Positions 1-6,385 are shown, numbered from the stretch's first letter. The stretch is DNA of 12,669 bases from Acidobacteriaceae bacterium (GCA_003166055.1 PMWR01000459.1:1-12669), one strand, 5' to 3'. Numbers and translations are program-made. Notes: generated from the letters alone by a model not told the origin.

Positions 1-648
1 GGAGATGGACGTAACCAGCGCCAGCATCGCGATGACGATTGTCGCCACGCCATTGATCGCGTTCAGTACCTGCTGTTGGCTGGCGGGGTTGGTGATCCTG
101 GCCGCCTGTAGTAGCGATGCGTTCACCTGCTGCTGGAAGGCCACCACGGCGGTTTGCAGTTGCTGGAGAACAGGGGCCGTCGGATTGGCCAGGTAAGCCT
201 TGGCCTGCGCCACCAGCAGGTTCGAGGCCGCGTCGAACCCGACTGTCGCAGCGGCAAAGATCGGCGCATCTTGCGGCGCCAGCAGCGCGGCGGTCGAATC
301 CACCGTGACCACGGCGCTCTGCAACGCCGGCGTCCAGTTCACAATGTCCTGCGCCACCGTTGCACCCGAGCATGCCGTCATTGGCAAAGTCAGCAGCAGC
401 GCAATCAGCATCCACACCCCCAGCTTCACCGTGTTCCCGCTCGACGACGCACTCGTATCCGGGTCCTTTGCCAGCAAACCCAGCAGCGCGGTCGCCAGTG
501 CGCCCACCAGCGTCACCACCGTGCCCGTGCCAGCCGATCCCAGGCTGATCCCCTGTTGTGAAAGCACGCCGGCCACAGTTACAAGCGCAATCAGCACCCC
601 GGCAATCGACGTCTTCGGATGATTCCATAAATTCGAGATTTGATTCAT
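1..648 (-). CDS. Holin-like membrane protein with internal lipobox, partial (runs off left edge)
   Basis: Open for 216 codons from ATG at 648 to the window edge with no stop; the C-terminus is missing. A good ribosome site (AAAGGAG, 8 nt spacing) precedes the ATG. Residues ~14-31 and ~41-60 form two hydrophobic segments joined by a short Gly/Ser loop, then a polar Asp/Ser/Gly linker (61-73) as in small phage holins. A third hydrophobic stretch (77-92) ends in LPMTAC, a lipobox with Cys93. Residues 94-200 are Ala/Gln/Val-rich and helical, with NWTPALQ and DSTAALLAP motifs, and a further hydrophobic stretch starts near 201. I know similar proteins only as unnamed acidobacterial hypotheticals; a lysis or phage-remnant role is inferred from the holin-plus-lipoprotein look, not shown. 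The frame stays open upstream to an ATG at 867, which would add 73 residues, but the ribosome site favours 648. A GTG at 429 could start a separate lipoprotein (see findings). Confidence 0.72.
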   Translation of the reverse strand, partial: MNQISNLWNHPKTSIAGVLIALVTVAGVLSQQGISLGSAGTGTVVTLVGALATALLGLLAKDPDTSASSSGNTVKLGVWMLIALLLTLPMTACSGATVAQDIVNWTPALQSAVVTVDSTAALLAPQDAPIFAAATVGFDAASNLLVAQAKAYLANPTAPVLQQLQTAVVAFQQQVNASLLQAARITNPASQQQVLNAINGVATIVIAMLALVTSIS

Positions 649-851
649 GCGGATAGCTCCTTTTGAAGTGCAAAGGGCGGCAGGAGCCGCCACAGTTTTT
701 TGAATTTGCCATAGACTTCCCGTGAACACCTCCGTGAGCTCCGGCCGTGGTTGCAGCCAGAGCCCACCGAAGCGAGCATCAACACCGGGAGCAAACAGAC
801 ACAGCCAGTCCCGCGCCCCGGCGCACTCCCGCTTGAGGAGCGCGTACTCAT
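645..851 (-). CDS. Possible small upstream ORF, translationally coupled to the left-edge gene
   Basis: A 68-codon frame whose TGA overlaps the ATG of the downstream gene (ATGA), with the downstream ribosome site inside its last codons (KEL). Its middle is hydrophobic (CLLPVLMLASVGSGC) and could be a lipoprotein-like signal, but it begins after about 17 residues rich in Ser/Gly/Arg, unlike a normal signal peptide. A second frame over the same DNA, in phase with the downstream gene and starting at ATG 867, reads more like a globular protein (motifs RANEYALLKRE, ARDWL, GLWLQPRPELTEV). At most one is coding along its full length; a frameshift joining them is also possible. Treat as tentative. Confidence 0.3.
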   Translation of the reverse strand: MSTRSSSGSAPGRGTGCVCLLPVLMLASVGSGCNHGRSSRRCSREVYGKFKKLWRLLPPFALQKELSA

Positions 852-882
852 TCGCCCGGCGCAGCATCTCTTAACTTTGTCT

Positions 883-902
883 GGTTATCTATAAGGATAG
901 CC
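883..902. promoter_or_regulatory. Inverted repeat upstream of the left-edge gene
   Basis: GGTTATC (883-889) faces GGATAGCC (895-902) across a 5-nt AT spacer. The arms match at 6 of 7 bases. It lies 16 bp before the outermost possible start (867) of the leftward gene, where an operator or the -10 region would be expected. Function is inferred from position only. Confidence 0.3.
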
Positions 903-988
903 AATCCGCACAATACATTCGGCAAATCTGAGAGCAGAATATTCTCTATAAAACCAACAACTTATAACATCCAACGAGAATTGACCTC

Positions 989-1006
989 TTGACACTTTGT
1001 TGTCAA
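989..1006. promoter_or_regulatory. Perfect TTGACA-N6-TGTCAA dyad, possible operator or -35 pair
   Basis: TTGACA (989-994) and TGTCAA (1001-1006) are perfect 6-bp inverted arms separated by CTTTGT. Each arm equals the consensus -35 hexamer on one strand. No good -10 box follows at 16-18 bp on either strand (the best on the minus strand is AATTCT), so a repressor-binding dyad is as likely as a promoter. Confidence 0.35.
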
Positions 1007-1146
1007 CGAAAGTGGGGGTGGGGGGTCTGCGTTTTTTGGGGTCAGCTGGAATGGGAATGAATGAGCTGGAGAGTGGTCATAGGGGCACTTTGCGCTTTGT
1101 TGGGATAATTATCGGCAAAGGTGGATGCAGAAGATTGGCAACCTTC

Positions 1147-1755
1147 TCAGGAGCATTTTTTAGGGGTAACGCGAGGTGGATGCAGTACATTTCCGAGTTC
1201 ATCCTCCCGTTCGTTAGTGGCGCACCCATTCAACCGACATTTCGTCCCGTTAAACCGGAATCTCCGGCGATCCGTCATCGTTGCTGAGTTGTGGCTCCCC
1301 ACAAGCAAATCGAAGTTCTTGGCAGTCTGGCGTTGCTGAAATGCGAAAATTTGCACACCCTCTGCTTCCAACAGAACGCTGGGATTTGGTTTTTCGTCAA
1401 TGATCCAAAATGGACAGTTGCCAACGGTTCCACACATGCACGATCCAAATCCCTGGACCACCAGGCCCGGACTGGAGGCAGGCCCCAGGGAGATTCGCCG
1501 AACACGGAGCCGAGCGAATAGGCCTGTCGCCGTTCCTGGATCCGATGGACCGGGATCTTTAACGCACTCCTCTATTACGTTCTTCGTCTCTCGCTTCAAC
1601 AGAGCGGTGTCTTCGACGGAGAGGTGCGCGACCCCGTTCCTGATTGCATCCGCCTGCGTCAACTCCTGCAGCTTCGGGACGGCCCACCGGCGTTGCGAGC
1701 GACACTCGGAGATGCAGCAAAGCCCGACAACCAGGAGCCAAAGCGCCTTCTTCAT
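1147..1755 (-). CDS. Small secreted Cys-rich protein of unknown function
   Basis: 202 residues from ATG 1755. The frame is open further upstream to 1941, but the chosen start gives a textbook signal peptide (MKK, then ALWLLVVGL), whereas the longer version would bury it 62 residues in and overlap the divergent EF-P gene. GGGTGAG lies directly before the ATG, a poor spacing. The mature part is predicted exported: helical at 28-66, then a beta-rich core with GSCMCGTVGNCPFWI (104-118), LVGSHNSAT (151-159) and RFRFNGTKCRLNGC (165-178). This layout (Gly/Cys-CxC, GNCPxWI, a late 'GSHxSAT', then a repeat ending in 'FNGxxYRLxxC') resembles a family of exported hypotheticals I associate with Acidobacteria; no biochemical role is known to me. 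About seven cysteines remain in the mature part, which suggests disulfides in the periplasm. The strongly basic tail after residue 190 may be non-conserved. Confidence 0.72.
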   Translation of the reverse strand: MKKALWLLVVGLCCISECRSQRRWAVPKLQELTQADAIRNGVAHLSVEDTALLKRETKNVIEECVKDPGPSDPGTATGLFARLRVRRISLGPASSPGLVVQGFGSCMCGTVGNCPFWIIDEKPNPSVLLEAEGVQIFAFQQRQTAKNFDLLVGSHNSATMTDRRRFRFNGTKCRLNGCATNEREDELGNVLHPPRVTPKKCS

Positions 1756-1835
1756 CTCACCCGAAACGATAGCGCCGAAAAGTGCTCCAGTATTGAAAGC
1801 CTGTGCACGTACCGCCTGAGGCGCAGCTGCCCTCC

Positions 1836-1841
1836 TATAAT
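1836..1841 (+). promoter_or_regulatory. Consensus -10 box (TATAAT) for the EF-P-like gene
   Basis: An exact TATAAT lies 62 bp before the ATG of the EF-P-like gene, within the 148-bp divergent space. No recognisable -35 hexamer stands 16-18 bp upstream (the nearest is a GC-rich CGCCTG), so this would be a -10-dominated promoter with a leader of roughly 55 nt. Confidence 0.45.
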
Positions 1842-1903
1842 TGACGAGGACCCATGGGCCGGTTGGAATGGCGGGGTGCAGATTCTTGATTGTTGAGGGA
1901 CTT

Positions 1904-2476
1904 ATGGCCGCACTGCTTGAAGCGATTACTGTGAAGCGCAAGATGTATTTTGAGTTTGAGAATGCTCCCTATTACTGCCTGGATGCGGAGGTGTCGACGC
2001 CGACGGCGAGGGGCGGGCAGACGCTGGTGCGGCTGAAGATGCGGAACCTGCTGACACAGGCGGTCTTCGACAAGACGTTCAAGGCACAGGAGAAGTTCAA
2101 GGAGCCGGACCTGGAGACGGTGGAGGCGAGCTATCTCTACAGTGACGGCGAGGGATCGTACTTTCTGGATCAGGAGACTTTTGATACGCTGCGTCTCACG
2201 GGCGGCATGATTGCGAACGCACTGGATTACCTGGTGGAGGGCGCGATTGTGAAGCTGAACAAGTTTAACGGGAACCCGATTGGACTGGAGCTGCCGGACA
2301 AGGTGGAGCTGGAAGTGACCTACACCGAAGCGGGCGCCCAGGGGGACACGAGCGGCAAGGTGACGAAACTGGCGAGGCTGGAGACGGGGTTGGAGATCAA
2401 GGCGCCGCTTTATATCCAGGAGGGCGAGCGGGTGAAGGTTTATACGGAGACGGGGGAGTTTGCTGGGAGGGCGTGA
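1904..2476 (+). CDS. efpL: Elongation factor P-like protein, EfpL (YeiP) type
   Basis: 190 residues, matching the usual ~185-190 of the EF-P family. EF-P proteins bind between the ribosomal P and E sites and relieve stalling at polyproline. Domain order: N-terminal KOW-like barrel (~1-64), OB domain II (~68-125, with ASYLYSDGE and FLDQETFD), C-terminal OB domain (~130-188, with GLELPDKVELEV, LETGLEIKAP, EGERVKV, FAGRA). The start at 1904 is chosen over the in-frame ATG at 1841 because GAGG sits 5 nt before it and the N-terminus then aligns with the family. The tip loop that carries the modified Lys/Arg in classical EF-P reads TPTARGGQTL (32-41). This matches the SPTARGAATL loop I recall for E. 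coli EfpL/YeiP, including Arg36 (E. coli Arg33), and not the PGKGQ loop of EF-P. Other segments are closer to ordinary EF-P, so an atypical EF-P is the alternative. No partner modification gene (epmA/B, earP) is nearby. Confidence 0.9.
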   Translation: MAALLEAITVKRKMYFEFENAPYYCLDAEVSTPTARGGQTLVRLKMRNLLTQAVFDKTFKAQEKFKEPDLETVEASYLYSDGEGSYFLDQETFDTLRLTGGMIANALDYLVEGAIVKLNKFNGNPIGLELPDKVELEVTYTEAGAQGDTSGKVTKLARLETGLEIKAPLYIQEGERVKVYTETGEFAGRA

Positions 2477-2538
2477 GGGGCGGCAGGACCTTGGGCTTTT
2501 TGAGTCAATGACAACCTAGTGGTTTGTAAGGCCGAGTT

Positions 2539-3006
2539 CTATGTGTGCGGCCTGAAAATCACAATCTGATTCACGGTATTGTCGTGAAACCAGATCAGGA
2601 TACCGCGTGATGGCCAGATAAGCTTCATCCCACCGTCATGCCACTCCATCGTTCCGGCATCGCCGTAGATTTTGCGGATTCGGTCCGCCGACATGCCGAA
2701 CTTTACGCCACTGCCAGTTACGCCTTTGAAGTTTTTCTCGAAGCGAAGTTCGGTTGCCTCGCCCTTATCGTTCAATAGGCAATTGAGACCCGCTTTGTCC
2801 CATCGCATCCAGCGGCCGTAGGAAGACTTGTCGGGAAAACCGAGGGCATCGATCAGGGAGTTCATGCTGGCGCCCACGATGAAACGGTCCCAGCCGACTC
2901 CTTCCTGAATTGTCTGCTGCGTTTTCTGGGCAGAAGCTTGGCTTGTTGGGGTCCAGACGAGCAGAACGATCATGGTGCACAAGTACACTTTGAAAAGGCG
3001 TAGCAT
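2539..3006 (-). CDS. Small secreted protein with two similar halves, unknown function
   Basis: 155 residues; the start at ATG 3006 has no strong ribosome site, and Met12 is the alternative. The N-terminus is a signal peptide (LRLFKVYLCTMIVLLVWTP, likely cut after SQASA, ~residue 26). The mature protein contains two copies of a ~50-residue unit: the first at ~40-91 (GASMNSLIDALGFPDK ... WDKAG ... ELRF), the second at ~99-152 (FGMSADRIRKIYGDAG ... WPSRG ... QIVIF). The pattern of 'short helix after G-x-S, then four strands' recalls the BLIP/SmpA-OmlA type of periplasmic fold, but I cannot assign it to a named family. It ends 62 bp from the convergent EF-P-like gene and diverges from the mutarotase gene. 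Predicted periplasmic or exported. Confidence 0.75.
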   Translation of the reverse strand: MLRLFKVYLCTMIVLLVWTPTSQASAQKTQQTIQEGVGWDRFIVGASMNSLIDALGFPDKSSYGRWMRWDKAGLNCLLNDKGEATELRFEKNFKGVTGSGVKFGMSADRIRKIYGDAGTMEWHDGGMKLIWPSRGILIWFHDNTVNQIVIFRPHT

Positions 3007-3162
3007 TGGCTGACTTTCAAATCTAAAATTGCAAATATTCTAGGAGGAAGTCGCGGAAAATACAACTCCCGAAGCCCTGGCCGCGCCTTGATACGGGACG
3101 CGTCGAGATGGGCTTGAAGACTCCATGGCTCTGCGGCACCCTGCGTAAGTATCCTTTGTGTT

Positions 3163-4098
3163 ATGGATGAGCATTTGAGAATTGACGATTTGAATCTGCG
3201 GCTCGGGATTGCGGGCGTGGCACAGGTTGTGCCGGGAAACGGTGGGCTGCCGATGATTCGCGTTGCCACGCCTGCCACTTCGGCGGAGATTTATCTGCAT
3301 GGAGCGCAGGTCACTGCATGGCGGCCAGCGGGAGCCGATGAAGTGATCTTTTTGAGCGAGCGTTCGCATTGGGAAGAAGGGCGCGCGATTCGCGGAGGAA
3401 TTCCAATTTGCTTTCCGTGGTTTCGAGGCAAGGCGGACGATGCAAAGGCTCCGGCTCATGGATTCGTGCGGACCAGGGAGTGGCAGCTTGAGTCGATCAC
3501 TGCGGACGAGGGCACGGGGGATGAGCGCGGAAGCGTAACCGTGGTTTGCTCGATTGACAGCGATGAATTGACGCGACGGTGGTGGCCGCACGAGTTTCGC
3601 GGTGTGTACCGGGTGACGATCGGAGACGCTCTCGGCCTGGAGCTTTCTGTGACGAACACCGGGGATGCGCCGTTCTGCTTTGAAGAGGCGCTGCATACGT
3701 ACTTCAGGGTGGGTGAGGCGGAGAGTGTTCGGGTGCGCGGGCTCGACGGGGTGAAATACCTCGACAACATGGATGGGAATCGCGGGAAGGTCCAGCAGGG
3801 TGACGTGGTTTTCGCTGCGCCGACGGACAATGCTTACCTGGATACAGATGCGGCGCTGGAGCTGCTGGATCCGACTTTGAAGCGGACGATTCGGACGGAG
3901 AAAGAGAACTCGGCGACGACGGTGGTGTGGAATCCGTGGCGGCAGGGAGCGGCGTCGCTTACGGACCTGGGGGACGATGAATGGCGGAGAATGACCTGCG
4001 TGGAAGCCAGCAACATTTTGGAGTGCGCTGTCTTGCTGGCGCTGGGTGAGGAGCATACGCTGCGGGCGAAGATTCGCCTGGCGAATGTGGCTGGCTAG
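3163..4098 (+). CDS. D-hexose-6-phosphate mutarotase (aldose 1-epimerase family, YeaD-like)
   Basis: 311 residues, slightly longer than E. coli YeaD. It should interconvert the alpha and beta anomers of glucose-6-phosphate and similar sugar phosphates in the cytoplasm; no signal peptide is present. Family signatures appear in order: AIRGGIPICFPWF (75-87), AHGFVRTREWQL (98-109), CFEEALHTYFRVG (172-184), YLDNMD (199-204), VVWNPW (254-259) and MTCVEASN (277-284). His99 and His178 are the expected active-site histidines and Glu281 the catalytic base. The paired Arg near the start of the family (IRGG) that helps bind phosphate is kept, supporting a sugar-phosphate rather than free-sugar substrate. 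No clear ribosome site precedes the ATG. A membrane-protein gene follows after 64 bp on the same strand. A plain aldose-1-epimerase is the less likely alternative. Confidence 0.92.
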   Translation: MDEHLRIDDLNLRLGIAGVAQVVPGNGGLPMIRVATPATSAEIYLHGAQVTAWRPAGADEVIFLSERSHWEEGRAIRGGIPICFPWFRGKADDAKAPAHGFVRTREWQLESITADEGTGDERGSVTVVCSIDSDELTRRWWPHEFRGVYRVTIGDALGLELSVTNTGDAPFCFEEALHTYFRVGEAESVRVRGLDGVKYLDNMDGNRGKVQQGDVVFAAPTDNAYLDTDAALELLDPTLKRTIRTEKENSATTVVWNPWRQGAASLTDLGDDEWRRMTCVEASNILECAVLLALGEEHTLRAKIRLANVAG

Positions 4099-4162
4099 CC
4101 TCGATTTTGCCGAACGCCTGCGACGCCAACCGAGCAAATGAATTGGCAGAATGGAAAGCTTC

Positions 4163-4813
4163 ATGACGAATACGCCGAAACACCGTGAACCACGCTGGCC
4201 TGCAATGCTTGCTCTTTTTGCGGTGGGCGGGTTGCGCCTTGCCCTGCCAGAATCCCTATCGATAGGCCCTGATTGGCTGCTGATCACTGTCGTCGTCGTC
4301 TTGATGATTCCTACGGTATGGGCGCGGCGACGCGGATTGGATCGGCTTAACAGGATTCTGGGTTATGTGTTGACGTCCATTGTGACGGTTGACATGGTCT
4401 GGTCACTTGGCTTGCTGGTAGCGGCGCTGCCTTCCCATAAGGAATCGCCTCAGGATTTATTGCGCTCCGCAGCCGCATTGTGGATCACGAACATCCTGGT
4501 ATTCGCGTCATGGTATTGGCGGCTTGATGCTGGTGGCCCCCATGCCCGTGAATTGCGCGGCGTTCATACCGATGGGGCGTTTCTGTTTCCGCAGATGACA
4601 CTCAGCCCTCAGAAAAGCCGTGACATGCAGGAACAATCGTGGAGTCCAGGGTTTGTGGATTACTTGTTTCTCGCATTCAATACGAGCACTGCATTCTCGC
4701 CGACAGACTCTCCGGTTCTGTCGTCCTGGGCGAAGCTTCTGATGATGATTCAAGCGCTCATCTCGTTCGCGACGGTAGCCCTGTTGGCAGCGCGTGCCGT
4801 AAACATCCTTTAG
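4163..4813 (+). CDS. Multi-pass membrane protein, DUF1345-like, with channel-like C-terminal hairpin
   Basis: 216 residues from ATG 4163, preceded by GGAAAG; an in-frame ATG at 4151 would add four residues but lacks a ribosome site. About five to six membrane segments are visible (numbering from 4151): 18-34, 42-58, 69-93, 106-125, 168-182 and 195-218, with an Arg-rich cytoplasmic turn at 58-66 (WARRRGLDRL). The long soluble stretch between ~126 and 166 contains a DGAFLFPQ motif. The last ~55 residues (DYLFLAFNTSTAFSPTDSP, then KLLMMIQALISF, ending AARAVNIL) match the last two helices of DUF1345-type predicted membrane proteins. They also resemble the pore helix plus inner helix of two-helix potassium channels, without the TVGYG filter. 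Function is unknown; transport or channel activity would be speculation. It may be co-transcribed with the mutarotase gene 64 bp upstream. Confidence 0.8.
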   Translation: MTNTPKHREPRWPAMLALFAVGGLRLALPESLSIGPDWLLITVVVVLMIPTVWARRRGLDRLNRILGYVLTSIVTVDMVWSLGLLVAALPSHKESPQDLLRSAAALWITNILVFASWYWRLDAGGPHARELRGVHTDGAFLFPQMTLSPQKSRDMQEQSWSPGFVDYLFLAFNTSTAFSPTDSPVLSSWAKLLMMIQALISFATVALLAARAVNIL

Positions 4814-4838
4814 GACGCGTTTCTTGATTTCGTGGCGA

Positions 4839-4877
4839 GCTATTATTACGCGCTGCCTCCGGGAGCTAAGGCCCGGG
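4839..4877 (+). repeat. Dispersed intergenic repeat, copy 1
   Basis: 39 bp that match 6500-6538 without gaps, with four mismatches by eye, in the same orientation. It contains an imperfect stem (GCTGCC/GGGAGC around TCC) and the palindrome GGCCCGGGCC. It starts 26 bp after the stop of the membrane-protein gene, the usual place for REP-type or terminator-like hairpins. Confidence 0.75.
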
Positions 4878-4908
4878 CCTGAAGGCCACGCGGATTTGAT
4901 GCTTTGTT

Positions 4909-4926
4909 AGGAGGCTGAAGCCTCCT
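4909..4926. terminator. Perfect 8-bp hairpin between two convergent genes
   Basis: AGGAGGCT (4909-4916) and AGCCTCCT (4919-4926) form a perfect stem with a 2-nt minimal gap (the effective loop is larger). It lies between the ends of the rightward membrane-protein gene and the leftward tryptophanase gene. There is no U-tract on either side, so it may be a REP-like element rather than a true intrinsic terminator. Confidence 0.4.
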
Positions 4927-4959
4927 GCTCCCTCCGGAAACGCCCGAAAAACATCCGCA

Positions 4960-4994
4960 GGTCCTTCGACTCACTGCGTTCGCTCAGGATGACA
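4960..4994. repeat. Widespread REP-like element (TCCTTCGACTC...GCTCAGGATGA)
   Basis: The ends TCCTTCGACTC and GCTCAGGATGA partly pair. From memory this core recurs between genes of many unrelated bacterial genomes. Only one copy was noticed here. It lies 36 bp beyond the stop of the tryptophanase gene, in its 3' region. Confidence 0.5.
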
Positions 4995-5029
4995 GCTCCA
5001 TTTTTGAAGCCAGATTCCTCGAAGTCACA

Positions 5030-6385
5030 TCAGTCGACGGGTTCCAAGTGCGCTGTGAAGTGGCGCAGAAATGGAGCTTCGTAGGTTAGGCGCAGGCCTT
5101 TGATTTTTTCGCGGCGGGCGAATACGTCGAGGATGATCTCTACTACGTAGTCGATGTGGCTCTGTGTGTAGACGCGGCGTGGGATGGCAAGGCGCACCAG
5201 CTCCATCTTTGCCGCGGCGGCAAACATCAAACTGCCGATTTCTACTGAGCGGATGCCGCCTTCCAGATACAACTCTGCAGCGAGGGCTACGCCGGGAAAT
5301 TGCTCGACGGGGACGTGGGGCAGGAATGCCTTGGCGTCGAGGTAAATGGCGTGGCCGCCCGGCGGCTGGACGATGGGTACGCCGGCTTCGGCGATGTGGT
5401 TGCCGAGGTAGGCTGTGGAAGCGATGCGATAGCGGAGGTAGTCCTCGTCGAGCGATTCCTGGAGACCGATGGCGACGGCTTCAAGGTCGCGGCCGGCGAG
5501 GCCTCCGTAGGTTGGATAGCCCTCGGTGAGAATGAGCAGGTCTTTTTCCTGTCGCGCGAGGATGTCGTCGTTGGTGCATAGGAAGCCGCCGATGTTGGCC
5601 ATGCCGTCCTTCTTGGCGGACATGGTGCAGCCGTCGCCGAGGGCGAACATTTCCTGGGCGATTTGCTTGGGGGTCTTGTCGGCGTAGGCGGGCTCGCGCT
5701 GCTTGATGAACCAGGCGTTCTCAGCAAAGCGGCAGGCGTCGAAATAGAGCGGGATGTTATGACGTTTGCAGACGGCAGCTACGGCTTTGGCGTTTTCCAT
5801 GGAGACGGGCTGGCCGCCGCCGCTGTTGTTGGTGACGGTGAGCATGACCAGCGGGACGCGCTCGCGCCCCACGCGCTGGATGAGCTGGTCGAGCGCTTCA
5901 ACATCCATGTTGCCTTTGAAGGGCAGGATGGTCTCTGGGCTGCGCGCTTCTGGGTAGAGCAGATCGACGGCCTCGGCCCCCACGAATTCAACATTGGCGC
6001 GGGTGGTGTCGAAGTGGGTGTTGTTGGGGACGATGTCACCCTTCCTGCACATGACGTTGAAGAGGATGCGCTCGGCGGCGCGACCCTGATGTGTGGGGAT
6101 CACGTGCCGGTAGCCGGTAATGTCCTGGACGGAGCGCTTGAAATGGTGGAAGCTTTTGCTTCCGGCGTAAGACTCGTCGCCCTCCATGACGCCTGCCCAT
6201 TGGTGGGTGGACATGGCGCCGGTGCCGGAGTCGGTGAGCAGATCGATGAGTACGTCGTCGGCTTCAAGCAGGAAGAGGTTGTGATGCGCGGCGCGAAGGA
6301 GCTCTTCACGCTGGGCTCGTGTGGTCCAGCGAATGGGTTCGACGGACTTGATGCGGAAGGGCTCGATGATGGTTTTTGTAGGCAT
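5030..6385 (-). CDS. tnaA: Tryptophanase (L-tryptophan indole-lyase)
   Basis: 451 residues. It is a PLP enzyme splitting tryptophan into indole, pyruvate and ammonia in the cytoplasm. The start at 6385 is chosen over the open frame to 6478: GGAAAGAG lies 7 nt before it and the protein then begins like the family (EPFRIKSVEP). Seen in order: IDLLTDSGTGAMS (47-59), Tyr73 in YAGSKSF, the phosphate-binding PTHQGR (97-102), Asp216 and Arg219 in FDACRFAENAWFIKQRE, the PLP lysine Lys259 in SAKKDG, and YPTYGGLAGRDLEA (290-303). The related tyrosine phenol-lyase is close in several places (GGFLC, FDTTR). The substrate-specificity spots point to tryptophanase: SVEIG with Ile383 where I expect Arg in tyrosine phenol-lyase, and LRHFTA with His442 (E. 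coli His463) where that enzyme has Phe. The E. coli insertion before the 'IPRxxYTQ' motif is shortened. There is no permease gene next to it and no Trp-containing leader peptide before it. Confidence 0.95.
   Translation of the reverse strand: MPTKTIIEPFRIKSVEPIRWTTRAQREELLRAAHHNLFLLEADDVLIDLLTDSGTGAMSTHQWAGVMEGDESYAGSKSFHHFKRSVQDITGYRHVIPTHQGRAAERILFNVMCRKGDIVPNNTHFDTTRANVEFVGAEAVDLLYPEARSPETILPFKGNMDVEALDQLIQRVGRERVPLVMLTVTNNSGGGQPVSMENAKAVAAVCKRHNIPLYFDACRFAENAWFIKQREPAYADKTPKQIAQEMFALGDGCTMSAKKDGMANIGGFLCTNDDILARQEKDLLILTEGYPTYGGLAGRDLEAVAIGLQESLDEDYLRYRIASTAYLGNHIAEAGVPIVQPPGGHAIYLDAKAFLPHVPVEQFPGVALAAELYLEGGIRSVEIGSLMFAAAAKMELVRLAIPRRVYTQSHIDYVVEIILDVFARREKIKGLRLTYEAPFLRHFTAHLEPVD

Larger units (their letters stand above)
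868..1146. other. Intergenic region between the left-edge gene and the secreted Cys-rich gene
   Basis: About 280 bp without a supported gene. The part at 870-1000 is clearly AT-richer than the flanking genes and probably carries the promoter of the leftward genes. Two dyads lie in it (883-902 and 989-1006). The part at 1012-1055 has four G runs on the plus strand (5, 6, 4 and 3 Gs). A plus-strand frame at 997-1287 crosses this stretch, but it has no ribosome site or recognisable protein features. Confidence 0.6.

Noticed and set aside
200..622. 140-codon rightward frame in the left-edge region
   Set aside because: It is antisense to the leftward holin-like frame, which has a good ribosome site and clear membrane segments.
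1119..1185. 12-bp direct repeat AGGTGGATGCAG at 1119-1130 and 1174-1185
   Set aside because: A pair of identical 12-mers is expected by chance in a window of this size; flanks do not match.
3108..3170. 20-codon leader frame whose TGA overlaps the mutarotase ATG
   Set aside because: No ribosome site, ordinary composition, and such short overlaps are common by chance.
3040..4287. 415-codon leftward open frame opposite the mutarotase gene
   Set aside because: It lies antisense to a clearly recognised enzyme, is Arg/Pro/His-rich with no motifs, and is the expected by-product of high-GC coding DNA.
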